Assembly (NCBI GenBank): GCA_041391425.1
Contig: JAWKNZ010000029.1
Location: 1-15,396, forward strand
Reading direction: 5' to 3'
Origin: JAWKNZ01 sp041391425
GTDB lineage: Bacteria; Bdellovibrionota_B; Oligoflexia; Oligoflexales; JAWKNZ01
Length of the DNA stretch: 15,396 bases
Positions 1-6,234 of the stretch are shown here, in pieces (the stretch's first letter is position 1; each line of letters opens with the position of its first letter). The notes under the pieces were generated by a model that had not been told where the DNA came from, made no database searches, and was given only the letters and a program-made list of their open reading frames with translations. The translations under genes and the position numbers were made by a program.

Positions 1-335
1 ACCTTTGCATTTTTGTCAAAATATTCTTGACGAACTTCTTGTACTGACTTCCCTTTAGATTTAGCCATCTTATTCCAAAAATCTGCTAAATACGCGCTTT
101 CAGCCTTGCTAACTATCAGCTCATATTTTTTCTTTTCGATATCATAAAATGCAGCTTGATCTTCCTTTGACAATTCACCAACCGTTGTAACCTTCCCATT
201 AACCTTAAATGCAGGCGAATTTTCACCCGCCGCCAGCACCGGCACCGCACCTAGAGTTAACGTATAGGCCAGTCCGACTATCCTAACGCTATATTTTTTT
301 GCCTTATTTATCCTACTTAAAAATCTAAAAGTCAT
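1..335 (-). CDS. Exported DsbA/thioredoxin-fold family protein, N-terminal part (3' end outside window)
   Basis: Read on the minus strand from ATG at 335, the frame is open for 111 codons to the window edge. It starts MTFRFLSRINKAKKYSVRI, followed by a hydrophobic stretch and a signal-peptidase-like site near residues 35-37 (PVLAA/GENS). The mature part reads FKVNGKVTTVGELSKEDQ, then a helical segment ending in SKGKSVQEVRQEYFDKNAKV. I recall this layout (a short parvulin/SurA-like helical lead followed by a thioredoxin fold) from periplasmic DsbA-family oxidoreductases of Bdellovibrio-like bacteria. The CxxC active site, if present, lies outside the window, so the redox role is inference. GGAG five bases before the ATG supports this start. 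It diverges from the exported four-cysteine protein at 767, which could be a folding client. It might instead be a peptidyl-prolyl isomerase. Confidence 0.6.
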   Translation of the reverse strand, partial: MTFRFLSRINKAKKYSVRIVGLAYTLTLGAVPVLAAGENSPAFKVNGKVTTVGELSKEDQAAFYDIEKKKYELIVSKAESAYLADFWNKMAKSKGKSVQEVRQEYFDKNAK

Positions 336-766
336 ATTAACTCCAAAAAAAGTAAACCAAGCCATCTCACCGCTACATAGTATAAGGAACAACAAATGAG
401 ACAAAGATGAAAATGCATATAGGCTAATGATACCTAACTACTTCTAAAGCACAAAGCTCCATTTTACTTTATTCCGAAAATAATTGTGAGCCAGAATGGC
501 ATCCATTACTTCTTCAAAATCGCTTCATTCCTGATTTGTTCATAAAAAAGTCACACCTCAATCTAACGTCCATAAACTGCATTCGAAGTAGTCACAAGTT
601 CTCATAAGACGCCCTAAATCGACAAGTATCGCAAAGACCAAAACTAAAGAGAATTTAAAAATAATATGAGGATTTTTAACACAATCTATAAACAAAGCAA
701 AATAAAGTGAAAACAAATTTTGCCGATCTCTCAAATATTGGTTAACCACAATAGGAATTAATAGCT
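336..766. other. Divergent intergenic region, 431 bp
   Basis: This separates the minus-strand DsbA-like gene from the plus-strand operon beginning at 767. It is AT-rich and has no convincing open frame, repeat or RNA gene. Promoters for both directions should lie here, but I found no -35/-10 pair good enough to report. The only clear signals are the two ribosome binding sites next to the genes: GGAG before 335 on the minus strand and AGGAA at 753-757 on the plus strand. Confidence 0.5.
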
Positions 767-1513
767 ATGATCGAATCGATCCTGCATACTATAATTGCTT
801 TTGCATTAGTAATATTCAGCTTCAATAAGGCTGTTTTTGCCCATTCAATATGCCAAATTTTTCCTGAAAACAGTAACGACCCTATTGTCGAAACTTGTGA
901 GTCTGAGTCGTCATATAAAATCAGAGTAGGAAACCAAACTAGCATTTATGATAAGAAAGAATTTAAAAAAAATGTAAAAGACCAAATAACTAACTGGCTG
1001 GTAGAAACCAGCTTCCCAATAGGGCAAATATGCAATAGCAAAGTGGAGTACTGGCTTTCTGTACCAGATGCCAACCCTTATGCATCTCAAGCACGCATTC
1101 TCGTCAGTAATACTTATAAGAACTTCCTTCTATATCTCCCTCCCCGTATAGAAGAGTGGAAAATCGAAAACAATAACGTTACGATCTTGAACAACGAATA
1201 TTATCCGGACCGTCAAGGTTATTTTTCAGGCAATATATCTATCAAAAGAAAAGAAACAACCAAAAGTGAAGAACTAGACCAGTATTTAAAAAAATATGCG
1301 ATTACCCCAAGTGGAAATGAAGTAGGACTCTGGCGGTCCTATTACACTTCGGCGTTTTCTGAAAACAATGTCCTAAGACAAATTAAATATGATCGGCTAT
1401 CTAACTTGCTTATCGAAGACCTAGGTTTAGAATATGCTTTCGAATGGGGTTCACGTAAGATACAATCATTTTATTTCAATTGGAGCTGCGAACAGGAAAA
1501 AACTGAGGAATGA
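767..1513 (+). CDS. Exported protein of unknown function with four cysteines
   Basis: A 248-residue protein I do not recognise. Residues 5-25 form a hydrophobic signal peptide (ILHTIIAFALVIFSFNKAVFA) with a likely cleavage after VFA, so the mature protein starts near HSICQIF. The mature part is mixed charged and aromatic, has no further membrane segment, and carries four Cys (residues 29, 44, 89, 241). That even number in an exported protein suggests two disulfides. AGGAA at 753-757 sits nine bases before the ATG. Its stop at 1511-1513 lies within the ribosome-binding region of orn, so the two genes are almost certainly co-transcribed and translationally coupled. The divergent DsbA-like gene on its left may help fold it; that is inference from position only. 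Confidence 0.75.
   Translation: MIESILHTIIAFALVIFSFNKAVFAHSICQIFPENSNDPIVETCESESSYKIRVGNQTSIYDKKEFKKNVKDQITNWLVETSFPIGQICNSKVEYWLSVPDANPYASQARILVSNTYKNFLLYLPPRIEEWKIENNNVTILNNEYYPDRQGYFSGNISIKRKETTKSEELDQYLKKYAITPSGNEVGLWRSYYTSAFSENNVLRQIKYDRLSNLLIEDLGLEYAFEWGSRKIQSFYFNWSCEQEKTEE
1505..1509 (+). promoter_or_regulatory. Shine-Dalgarno that decides the orn start
   Basis: GAGGA here is six bases from ATG 1516 but directly abuts the in-frame ATG at 1510. Translation should therefore begin at 1516 (MTQSSQNEG), two residues shorter than the longest frame. The motif lies inside the last codons of the upstream gene, which is typical of coupled translation. Confidence 0.6.
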
Positions 1514-1515
1514 CA

Positions 1516-2073
1516 ATGACACAAAGCTCTCAAAATGAAGGCAATATCGTCTGGATAGACTTAGAAATGACCGGACTAAATCCAAATGTTGATGAGATTA
1601 TAGAAATAGCTACTATCATCACTAACTCTCAACTGGACATTGTAGCACAAGGGCCAGAGCTCATTATAAACCAGCCAGAATCTCGATTTGAACAAATGGA
1701 TAATTGGAATAAATCCCAGCACACAAAATCCGGTCTTTGGCAAAAAGTCTTAGCATCAGAAATAACCATGGCGGAAGCTGAAGAAGAAACCCTTGCATTT
1801 ATTAAAAAATTTGCCCCAGCAAATACCTGTCCTTTAGCAGGAAACAGTATTTGGCAAGACCGGCGTTTTCTATCTTGCCAAATGAAAAAAATAGATACAT
1901 ACCTCCACTATCGCATGATAGATGTATCCTCCTTTAAAGAGATGATAAATAGGTGGTATCCAAAGACAAACTTAAGCTTTGAGAAGAAAGACTCGCACCG
2001 CGCCTTAGATGATATAAAAGAGTCCATTGAAGAGCTTAAATTTTATCAAAAAAACTTTCTAAAAAGCCCATAG
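1516..2073 (+). CDS. orn: Oligoribonuclease (3'-5' exoribonuclease for 2-5 nt RNAs)
   Basis: Orn degrades the di- to pentanucleotides left by other RNases, and pGpG from cyclic-di-GMP turnover, to mononucleotides in the cytoplasm. The 185-residue product matches the family along its whole length (E. coli Orn is about 181). The DEDDh catalytic set is intact: D15 and E17 in VWIDLEMTG, D115 in GNSIWQDRRFL, and H161 and D166 in SHRALDDIKES. Other family marks are DEIIEIAT, HTKSGL and YRMIDVSS. It follows the exported four-cysteine gene with coupled spacing and precedes the phosphopantetheinyl transferase by 47 bp, so it is probably the middle gene of a three-gene operon. An alternative start at 1510 adds two residues. 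Nothing suggests decay. Confidence 0.97.
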   Translation: MTQSSQNEGNIVWIDLEMTGLNPNVDEIIEIATIITNSQLDIVAQGPELIINQPESRFEQMDNWNKSQHTKSGLWQKVLASEITMAEAEEETLAFIKKFAPANTCPLAGNSIWQDRRFLSCQMKKIDTYLHYRMIDVSSFKEMINRWYPKTNLSFEKKDSHRALDDIKESIEELKFYQKNFLKSP

Positions 2074-2120
2074 AGAGTATAAACCTTCAGAGCCCCAAAT
2101 AACCCAAGAGGGTACAATAA

Positions 2121-2819
2121 ATGAATGGCATTCAGCAGATTAACCTCCCATCATTATCTGTAAACCTTCTATATGCAAGCACTCCACTCCAACAAGAGAA
2201 GATTGATAAAGCGCTACACGCCTTAGAAATTGAAAAGATAAATTCCTTTGGCAGTACTAAAAGAAAAATAGAATATAGAAGAAGTCGATGGCTGATGCGC
2301 CAATTTTTAAATAGCGCCGAGCCATTGATCGCTAATAACTCTGGAATTATTTCCTGGCCCCAAGGAATCTTAGCCTCCCTAAGCCATAAGGAAGAAGTTA
2401 TCGCCTTCGCTTTTACAGATAAAAATAAATATAAGTCCATTGGAATCGACATAGAATATAAAAATGGTGCCAAATCCGAATTAGCAAAAAAAATTTGCTC
2501 AGCAACTGAAATAAACCTATTAAAAAACATAGCTTTAGACTCTAAAGAAGATTTTTCAACTCTGCTTTCAATTGTATTTTCATTCAAAGAAGCTGTATTT
2601 AAAGCACACTACCCTATAGGAAAAATTTGGTTCTACTTTGATGACTTTGAAATCATAGGAATTAACTTAAATAAACAATTAATAAAAGGGACTTTAAAAA
2701 CAAAAACCAGTGAATTAACTCCTAAAAATTCACTAATAACAGGGATTTTTACTTTTTTTAGAGAGCAAGAAACATCACCTGAATTTATCCTCAGCAGCTG
2801 CGTAGTGCAAAGTCCTTAG
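2121..2819 (+). CDS. 4'-phosphopantetheinyl transferase, EntD/Sfp type
   Basis: The enzyme transfers the 4'-phosphopantetheine arm of coenzyme A to a conserved serine of acyl- or peptidyl-carrier proteins. The 232-residue length suits the EntD/Sfp class and is about twice AcpS. Diagnostic motifs are in order: KRKIEYRRSRWLMRQFL (47-63, substrate-handling helix), ASLSHKEEVIAFA (85-97), SIGIDIE (106-112, with D110 and E112 as expected Mg ligands) and FSFKEAVFKA (153-162, with the catalytic K-E pair). AGAGGG at 2107-2112 lies eight bases before the ATG. No PKS, NRPS or carrier-protein gene is in the window, so its client is unknown; it could be the housekeeping enzyme if no acpS exists. Pairing with orn looks like an operon of convenience. 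Confidence 0.92.
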   Translation: MNGIQQINLPSLSVNLLYASTPLQQEKIDKALHALEIEKINSFGSTKRKIEYRRSRWLMRQFLNSAEPLIANNSGIISWPQGILASLSHKEEVIAFAFTDKNKYKSIGIDIEYKNGAKSELAKKICSATEINLLKNIALDSKEDFSTLLSIVFSFKEAVFKAHYPIGKIWFYFDDFEIIGINLNKQLIKGTLKTKTSELTPKNSLITGIFTFFREQETSPEFILSSCVVQSP

Positions 2820-2866
2820 AAATTCGAATTACATGATGTATCTATGCAAAAATCCAGCGGTCTATT

Positions 2867-3039
2867 TATACCCGGGATCTGAAATTTTTTGAAAAACTGT
2901 AGTATTTTCAACGGATTCGAAGTCCGATCGAGTGCTAGGCGCAAGGATGTGGGAAACCGCAGTGTACGCGTTGGTACATGAGGATTTCCTGACGACGAAG
3001 CAACGACGCAACCGGCTAGAAATTCGGATCCGGGTTATA
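2867..3039. repeat. 173-bp structured intergenic repeat with imperfect terminal inverted repeats
   Basis: The left end TATACCCGGGATCTGAAATT and the right end AAATTCGGATCCGGGTTATA are imperfect inverted repeats. The element is more GC-rich than its surroundings. Inside are further palindromes: TTGAAAA...TTTTCAA (2889-2911), CGGATTCGAAGTCCG, TGTAC...GTACA around the centre, and GGGAAA...TTTCC. It has no coding capacity, and its many nested stems fit a dispersed, non-autonomous repeat. A fragment with the same CCGGGATCT end occurs at 4371-4396. Placed 48 bp after the PPTase stop, it may also end or stabilise the upstream operon mRNA. The family is not one I can name with certainty. Confidence 0.6.
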
Positions 3040-3193
3040 CATTTACACTCGAAGCTTCAAGATCATCTCTTAAGCAAAAATCCTCAAAAATAAAGGCAAT
3101 GCAAATATTTAAAATTAAATAAAATAAAGCAATTTATTCATATAAATTAGTATGTTAAAAAAAATACCTCAATAATCTGCCCATTTGACTGAA

Positions 3194-3222
3194 TTGGAAT
3201 TATAGCAAGGAATTGCTATAAT
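3194..3222 (+). promoter_or_regulatory. Strong sigma-70-like promoter of the small transcript
   Basis: TTGGAA (-35, 3194-3199), a 17-bp spacer and a perfect TATAAT (-10, 3217-3222), preceded by TG plus one base (extended -10). The predicted start is near 3229. The spacer and -10 overlap a small palindrome, TATAGCAAGGAATTGCTATA, which could serve as an operator. It drives the hairpin-rich unit ending at the terminator 3382-3424. Confidence 0.7.
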
Positions 3223-3285
3223 AGTAGAGAAAGGGGCTTTTGCGCCCCTGAGAGCTAAAGGCTCATGAAAGGAGGTGATGCTGCA

Positions 3286-3351
3286 ATGAATCAAGATGAC
3301 AGTTGTAAGTTAACCCATTCAATGTGTAGCACGGAGGTGATCTGGCACTAA
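3286..3351 (+). CDS. Candidate 21-residue small protein
   Basis: ATG 3286 begins MNQDDSCKLTHSMC and ends VIWH before TAA at 3349-3351. The ribosome binding site AAAGGAGGTGAT (3268-3279) is the strongest in the window, with 10 bases from GGAGG to the ATG. An in-frame ATG at 3265, right after the second leader hairpin, would extend it to 28 residues (MKGGDAA added), but then the SD would be inside the coding region. The peptide is polar, with two Cys and two His, has no signal or membrane segment, and resembles nothing I know. It is not adjacent to a plus-strand gene it could regulate as a leader peptide; the next gene runs the other way. Translation is inference. Confidence 0.4.
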   Translation: MNQDDSCKLTHSMCSTEVIWH

Positions 3352-3381
3352 CTTAAAGAGCTAATTATAAAAAAATAACTT

Positions 3382-3424
3382 GAGCCGGGTATAGTACATA
3401 ATTTTGTTATACCTGGCTCTTTCT
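3382..3424 (+). terminator. Bidirectional intrinsic terminator
   Basis: GAGCCGGGTATA (3382-3393) pairs with TATACCTGGCTC (3408-3419), with one G-T mismatch and a 14-base loop. TTTCT follows on the plus strand. On the minus strand the stem is followed by AAGTTATTTTTTT. It therefore ends both the small plus-strand transcript and the convergent RHH/Asn-rich gene, whose stop lies about 58 bp away. Confidence 0.8.
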
Positions 3425-3477
3425 AATTTCAAGACTAAGAAACGAAGGTCTACTTAACGAAAGCGACTTAATTAAAG

Positions 3478-4254
3478 CTATCTCTGACGCTTTTCCTGGC
3501 TTCGCACGTATTCCAAAAACGAGGCATTATCGTCCATCACATTATACCCAGATCCACGCCTCATAGAATTACCATTATTATTATTGCGAATACGGTTGCC
3601 ATTACCATTAAACTTATGCGCACCTCTCACATTGTTATTATGGTATTTCTGATTATTATGATTGCCATTTCCCTTATAATCTCGCAATGAACCTTGCGTT
3701 CCCCCCGACCTTAAGTTTGACTTACGCTCAAAACTTTGCCAAGCGCGTAGCACAACTCCTTCACAAATGAGCTCATTGATATAATCCTCGAGTGAAACTC
3801 CTTCATTCTCAGCAGTAATTTTAAGTCTGTTAATTAGAGTATTAGATAGCTTGAGTGTAATTTGCGACTTTTCAACTTTTTGAGCATCTGCAGATAAATC
3901 CTCTTCAGAAAGAACATCTCCTTCTACTGCTGGTATCATTTGGTCGTCTTTCTGCTCATCCATAACAGATAACTTTCCAACCTTTTGTACCTTCGAGTTA
4001 ATACTTATATCTTCATGGCTTTCCATGTTCTGATCTACGTTTGCACTTGTGTCTAGCTCACCCTCTTTCGAAGAATTTACTCTGATCTTCCTAGGAGCAC
4101 TTTTCTCTCCAATCGTAGCTGTTTTTTTCTTTTTCTTCGACACTTTCTTAGTCGTAGAATCCCGACCAGCTTTACCAACTGATACTTTCGATATACTTTT
4201 AGGTTTGACAGCAGTTTTAACAGCTTTACTCTTACTTACCTTAGGTGAAGGCAC
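3478..4254 (-). CDS. Ribbon-helix-helix-like protein with Lys-rich N-terminus and Asn-rich C-terminus
   Basis: A 258-residue protein in three parts. Residues 1-65 are Lys/Ser/Thr-rich and very basic (KKVSKKKKKTAT). Residues 66-130 form an acidic linker. Residues 131-170 (QITLKLSNTLINRLKITAEN, then EGVSLEDYINELICEGV) match the strand-helix-helix pattern of Arc/CopG/MetJ-type DNA-binding domains. Residues 194-230 are a low-complexity Asn/Gly/His/Arg tract (HNNQKYHNNN, RIRNNNNGNS). The end, NASFLEYVRSQEKRQR, may be a short helix. The GTG at 4254 is supported by AGGAG on the minus strand six bases upstream, and an in-frame stop precedes it. It may bind DNA or RNA and may condense through its Asn-rich tail. 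The RHH call is moderate; partner, target and true family are unknown. It is monocistronic, with the shared terminator downstream. Confidence 0.75.
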   Translation of the reverse strand: MPSPKVSKSKAVKTAVKPKSISKVSVGKAGRDSTTKKVSKKKKKTATIGEKSAPRKIRVNSSKEGELDTSANVDQNMESHEDISINSKVQKVGKLSVMDEQKDDQMIPAVEGDVLSEEDLSADAQKVEKSQITLKLSNTLINRLKITAENEGVSLEDYINELICEGVVLRAWQSFERKSNLRSGGTQGSLRDYKGNGNHNNQKYHNNNVRGAHKFNGNGNRIRNNNNGNSMRRGSGYNVMDDNASFLEYVRSQEKRQR

Positions 4255-4328
4255 TTTAGCTCCTGACTTCCATTAAGAATGGATATGTTTAAATGAGTAC
4301 TTTTTACCAATGCTTTACGTCAACACAT

Positions 4329-4396
4329 CGAGCTGAATAGCTCGCTCCACTGTGGGATAAAAAACTTCGTATCCGGGATCTAAGATTCAATCTCGG
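4329..4396. repeat. Short hairpins and a fragment similar to the 2867-3039 repeat end
   Basis: CGAGCT-GAAT-AGCTCG (4329-4344) is a perfect small hairpin. CCGGGAT (4373-4379) pairs with ATCTCGG (4390-4396). The CCGGGATCT at 4373-4381 is identical to the left end of the repeat at 2867-3039, also after a TAT-like lead, but the rest of that element is absent. It lies upstream of the RHH/Asn-rich gene and could be a decayed repeat or a regulatory palindrome. Confidence 0.35.
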
Positions 4397-4541
4397 TGAG
4401 AAAATTCAATCGGTATAACCGTCTTGCCTCATTCCTCTAGCTATCGTCAAGCAAAAAGTGAACAGCAAAAAATAACTTATTGATTTATAATAATTTTTAT
4501 TAAAAATTTTATACAAAATATAGGCACAACTCATCGAGTCT

Positions 4542-4665
4542 TATTAAGGGGAGCAAAACCTATCAGACAAAGCTTGCCTAAAAAAACGAGGAGATAATAC
4601 CCATTAGTACAGCGACGAATGTTTTTAGGCGTAACGCAGTATAATAGGTTTTGCTCCCCTTAATA
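4542..4665. mobile_element. MITE-like palindromic element, 124 bp
   Basis: The 22 bases at 4542-4563 (starting TATTAAGGGGAGCAAAACC) are the perfect reverse complement of 4644-4665. A nested stem, GCCTAAAAA with TTTTTAGGC (4622-4630), lies inside. If the outermost TA on each side is a duplicated target, the element is TTAAGGGGAGC...GCTCCCCTTAA inserted at TA, as IS630/Tc1-like MITEs are. It has no transposase or ORF. Its right end runs into the pepP remnant and supplies that frame's last Tyr and stop codon (TAT TAA on the minus strand). As RNA it would form a very stable hairpin and may also act as a transcription stop. Confidence 0.7.
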
Positions 4666-5974
4666 GCTATTTCTATTCTCCAAACTAGCAATATCTTTCT
4701 TAATTCCCTGAGTCAAATTCAGGTATCCATCAGCAGTCACAACAATATCATCTTCAATGCGAATTCCAATTCCTCGAAATGACTCTGGTACAGACGTATC
4801 ATTTGTAGGAATATACAAGCCCGGTTCAACAGTGAGTACCATACCTGCCTGCAACTTTTAGGCTGCCAGTCACCATTAGACTCGACCATATAAGCTCCCA
4901 CATCATGCACATCCATACCTAGCCAATGGCTAGTATTATGCAGGGTAAAACTTTTATAAGCTCCGCTTTCTATGATCTCATTTTTAAGCCTGAAGTAGGT
5001 TTAACGCAACAGCCCTTCAACCAATACTTCCACCGCGCGAGAGTGAATATCTGGCAATGTAACACCAGGCTTAACCATCTCTATAGCTTCTTCATTAGCC
5101 TTTAATACGATCTCATACAACGCCCTCTGTTCATTTGAAAACTTATTACCAACAGGAAATGTGCGGGTAACATCAGAGGCGTAATACTCAAACTGAGCAC
5201 CAGAATCAATAAGAATTAAGTCATTATCTCTAAGAGTTTGATCATTCTTAACGTAATGGAGGATACAAGCATTGTCACCTCCAGCAACTATAGAACCATA
5301 GGCCTCCATTTCAGCCCCTAGGCGAAAATATTCGCCAGTAAGCATACCGTGAACCTCTCGCTCATTCATACCAGGCTTTAAGTTCTGGAATACCTTATCA
5401 AAGGCTAATCTGGTAATATTGGCAGCATGTTTCATTCTCTCAATTTCGCAAGAGTCGATTCTGATAAAATTTCTGGTGAAATTTTATCAGAATCGACAAT
5501 TGGCATCTTATAGTCAAAATACCTAGGCCTAGCTCTTTTGACCTTTGTAAGAGCATCAACCAAACTTCTATCCGCATCCGCGTTACGACCTAAACAGTAA
5601 TTTATAGCCGTATGACCTTTTAGATATTGAACCAACTGAGTCCAAAGCTCAGCAATAGGAAAAGCTTCATCAACAGCAAGCTTCGTCTTCGCTCCATCAA
5701 CTCCAATCATACGCCCTTCCCATAGCTCTTTTACCGGATCAGAAGGAGCAACAAAGGCAATAAAACGTACGCCATCTTTTTCTCTAGGCACTACTAACAA
5801 GGCAGAATTCGCCTCGTCTAGACCAGTCAGATAATATAGGAAACTCTCCTGCCTATAGCTATGCCCAACATCACTATTACGAACAGCCTCAGGCTGCGCC
5901 AAAACCAACAAAGCCTCTGAGCCCAATCTATCAGCAACTTTTTCAAGCCTATTGCGGTAATTTATCGGCTGCAA
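4660..5974 (-). pseudogene. pepP: Xaa-Pro aminopeptidase P, disrupted by several small indels
   Basis: PepP removes N-terminal residues that precede proline and uses a two-metal pita-bread fold. Nearly full-length homology is spread over three frames. Frame one (5974 to about 5450) is the N-terminal domain, including YRQESFLYYLTGLDE and ELWEGRMIG. Frame two starts before 5435 (CEIERMKHAANITRLAF) and runs through LILIDSGAQ and SDVTRTFPVG to a TAA at 5001-5003; the same frame continues past it through LHNTSHWLGMDVHDVGAY to about 4860. Frame three (4854-4660) has QAGMVLTVEPGLYIP and GIGIRIEDD. All five metal ligands (D, D, H, E, E) are still readable, so the decay looks recent. The last shift fits loss of one base from a T run at 4856-4859 (CCT AAA AAG TTG expected). 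The TTG start at 5974 has a strong SD, GGGGAGG (minus strand, 5981-5987), six bases away. The N-terminal fragment alone has no metal site. Confidence 0.9.
5454..5497. repeat. Perfect 19-bp inverted repeat inside pepP at the first frame break
   Basis: GTCGATTCTGATAAAATTT (5454-5472), a 6-base loop CTGGTG, then the exact reverse complement (5479-5497). It lies where the family's conserved E-M-R-L-I-K segment should join the two PepP domains; that segment is missing and the frame changes immediately beside it. A perfect stem of this length in a protein-coding region is not expected by chance and suggests a template-switch or quasi-palindrome mutation, or a small insertion. Confidence 0.85.
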
Positions 5975-6223
5975 GCTATACCTCCCCTGAAAAACATATA
6001 ACTCATACGAATCTGGCCTATACCATTCTTACGCATATAAAGACAAACTCTCATATAAGATCGGTAAAGCAAAGTATAAAAACACAAATAGTCAATGATA
6101 TGCACAGACAAAAAACAGCCACTCCTAATAACACCCAACATAGTATGAATTTCCTTAGACTTAGGCCAATTTTCTTGATATTCTTACGAGAAAACAACTT
6201 ATCTACATTCTCATTTAATCAGA

Positions 6224-6229
6224 AGGAGG
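6224..6229 (+). promoter_or_regulatory. Shine-Dalgarno that decides the dppA start
   Basis: AGGAGG (within AGAAGGAGG, 6221-6229) is five bases before GTG 6235 and 14 before ATG 6244. The open frame extends upstream to ATG 6100, but that stretch lacks an SD and would put 45 unrelated residues ahead of an otherwise normal signal peptide. Confidence 0.75.
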
Positions 6230-6234
6230 CTATC

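Larger units (their letters stand above)
3229..3424 (+). ncRNA. Candidate small transcript (about 195 nt) with hairpins and two SD-like motifs
   Basis: The unit is bounded by an extended -10 promoter and an intrinsic terminator. The 5' leader has a GC-rich hairpin AGGGGC-TTTTGC-GCCCCT (3232-3249) and a second stem GAGC-TAAAG-GCTC (3252-3264). AAAGGAGGTGAT (3268-3279) follows, and CGGAGGTGAT recurs at 3332-3341. The first is a complete complement of the 16S rRNA 3' tail. A short ORF lies between and over them (next entry). It may be a small mRNA, a leader-type regulatory RNA, or a regulator binding CsrA through GGA motifs; only two ANGGA sites are seen, fewer than in CsrB-type RNAs. I know no named RNA family that fits. 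Confidence 0.5.

Noticed and set aside
2132..2587. Minus-strand 151-codon frame inside the PPTase gene
   Set aside because: The plus strand carries all PPTase motifs; the antisense frame has no supporting signal.
3229..3424. CsrB/RsmY-type regulatory RNA
   Set aside because: Only two ANGGA motifs and no repeated hairpin series; kept as one option, not a call.
4660..5974. Programmed frameshifting producing full-length PepP
   Set aside because: Several separate lesions, including an in-frame stop and a missing conserved segment, make recoding at all sites unlikely.
6100..6234. Upstream extension of dppA from ATG 6100
   Set aside because: No ribosome binding site, and it would add 45 residues before a complete signal peptide; AGGAGG plus GTG 6235 explains the start.
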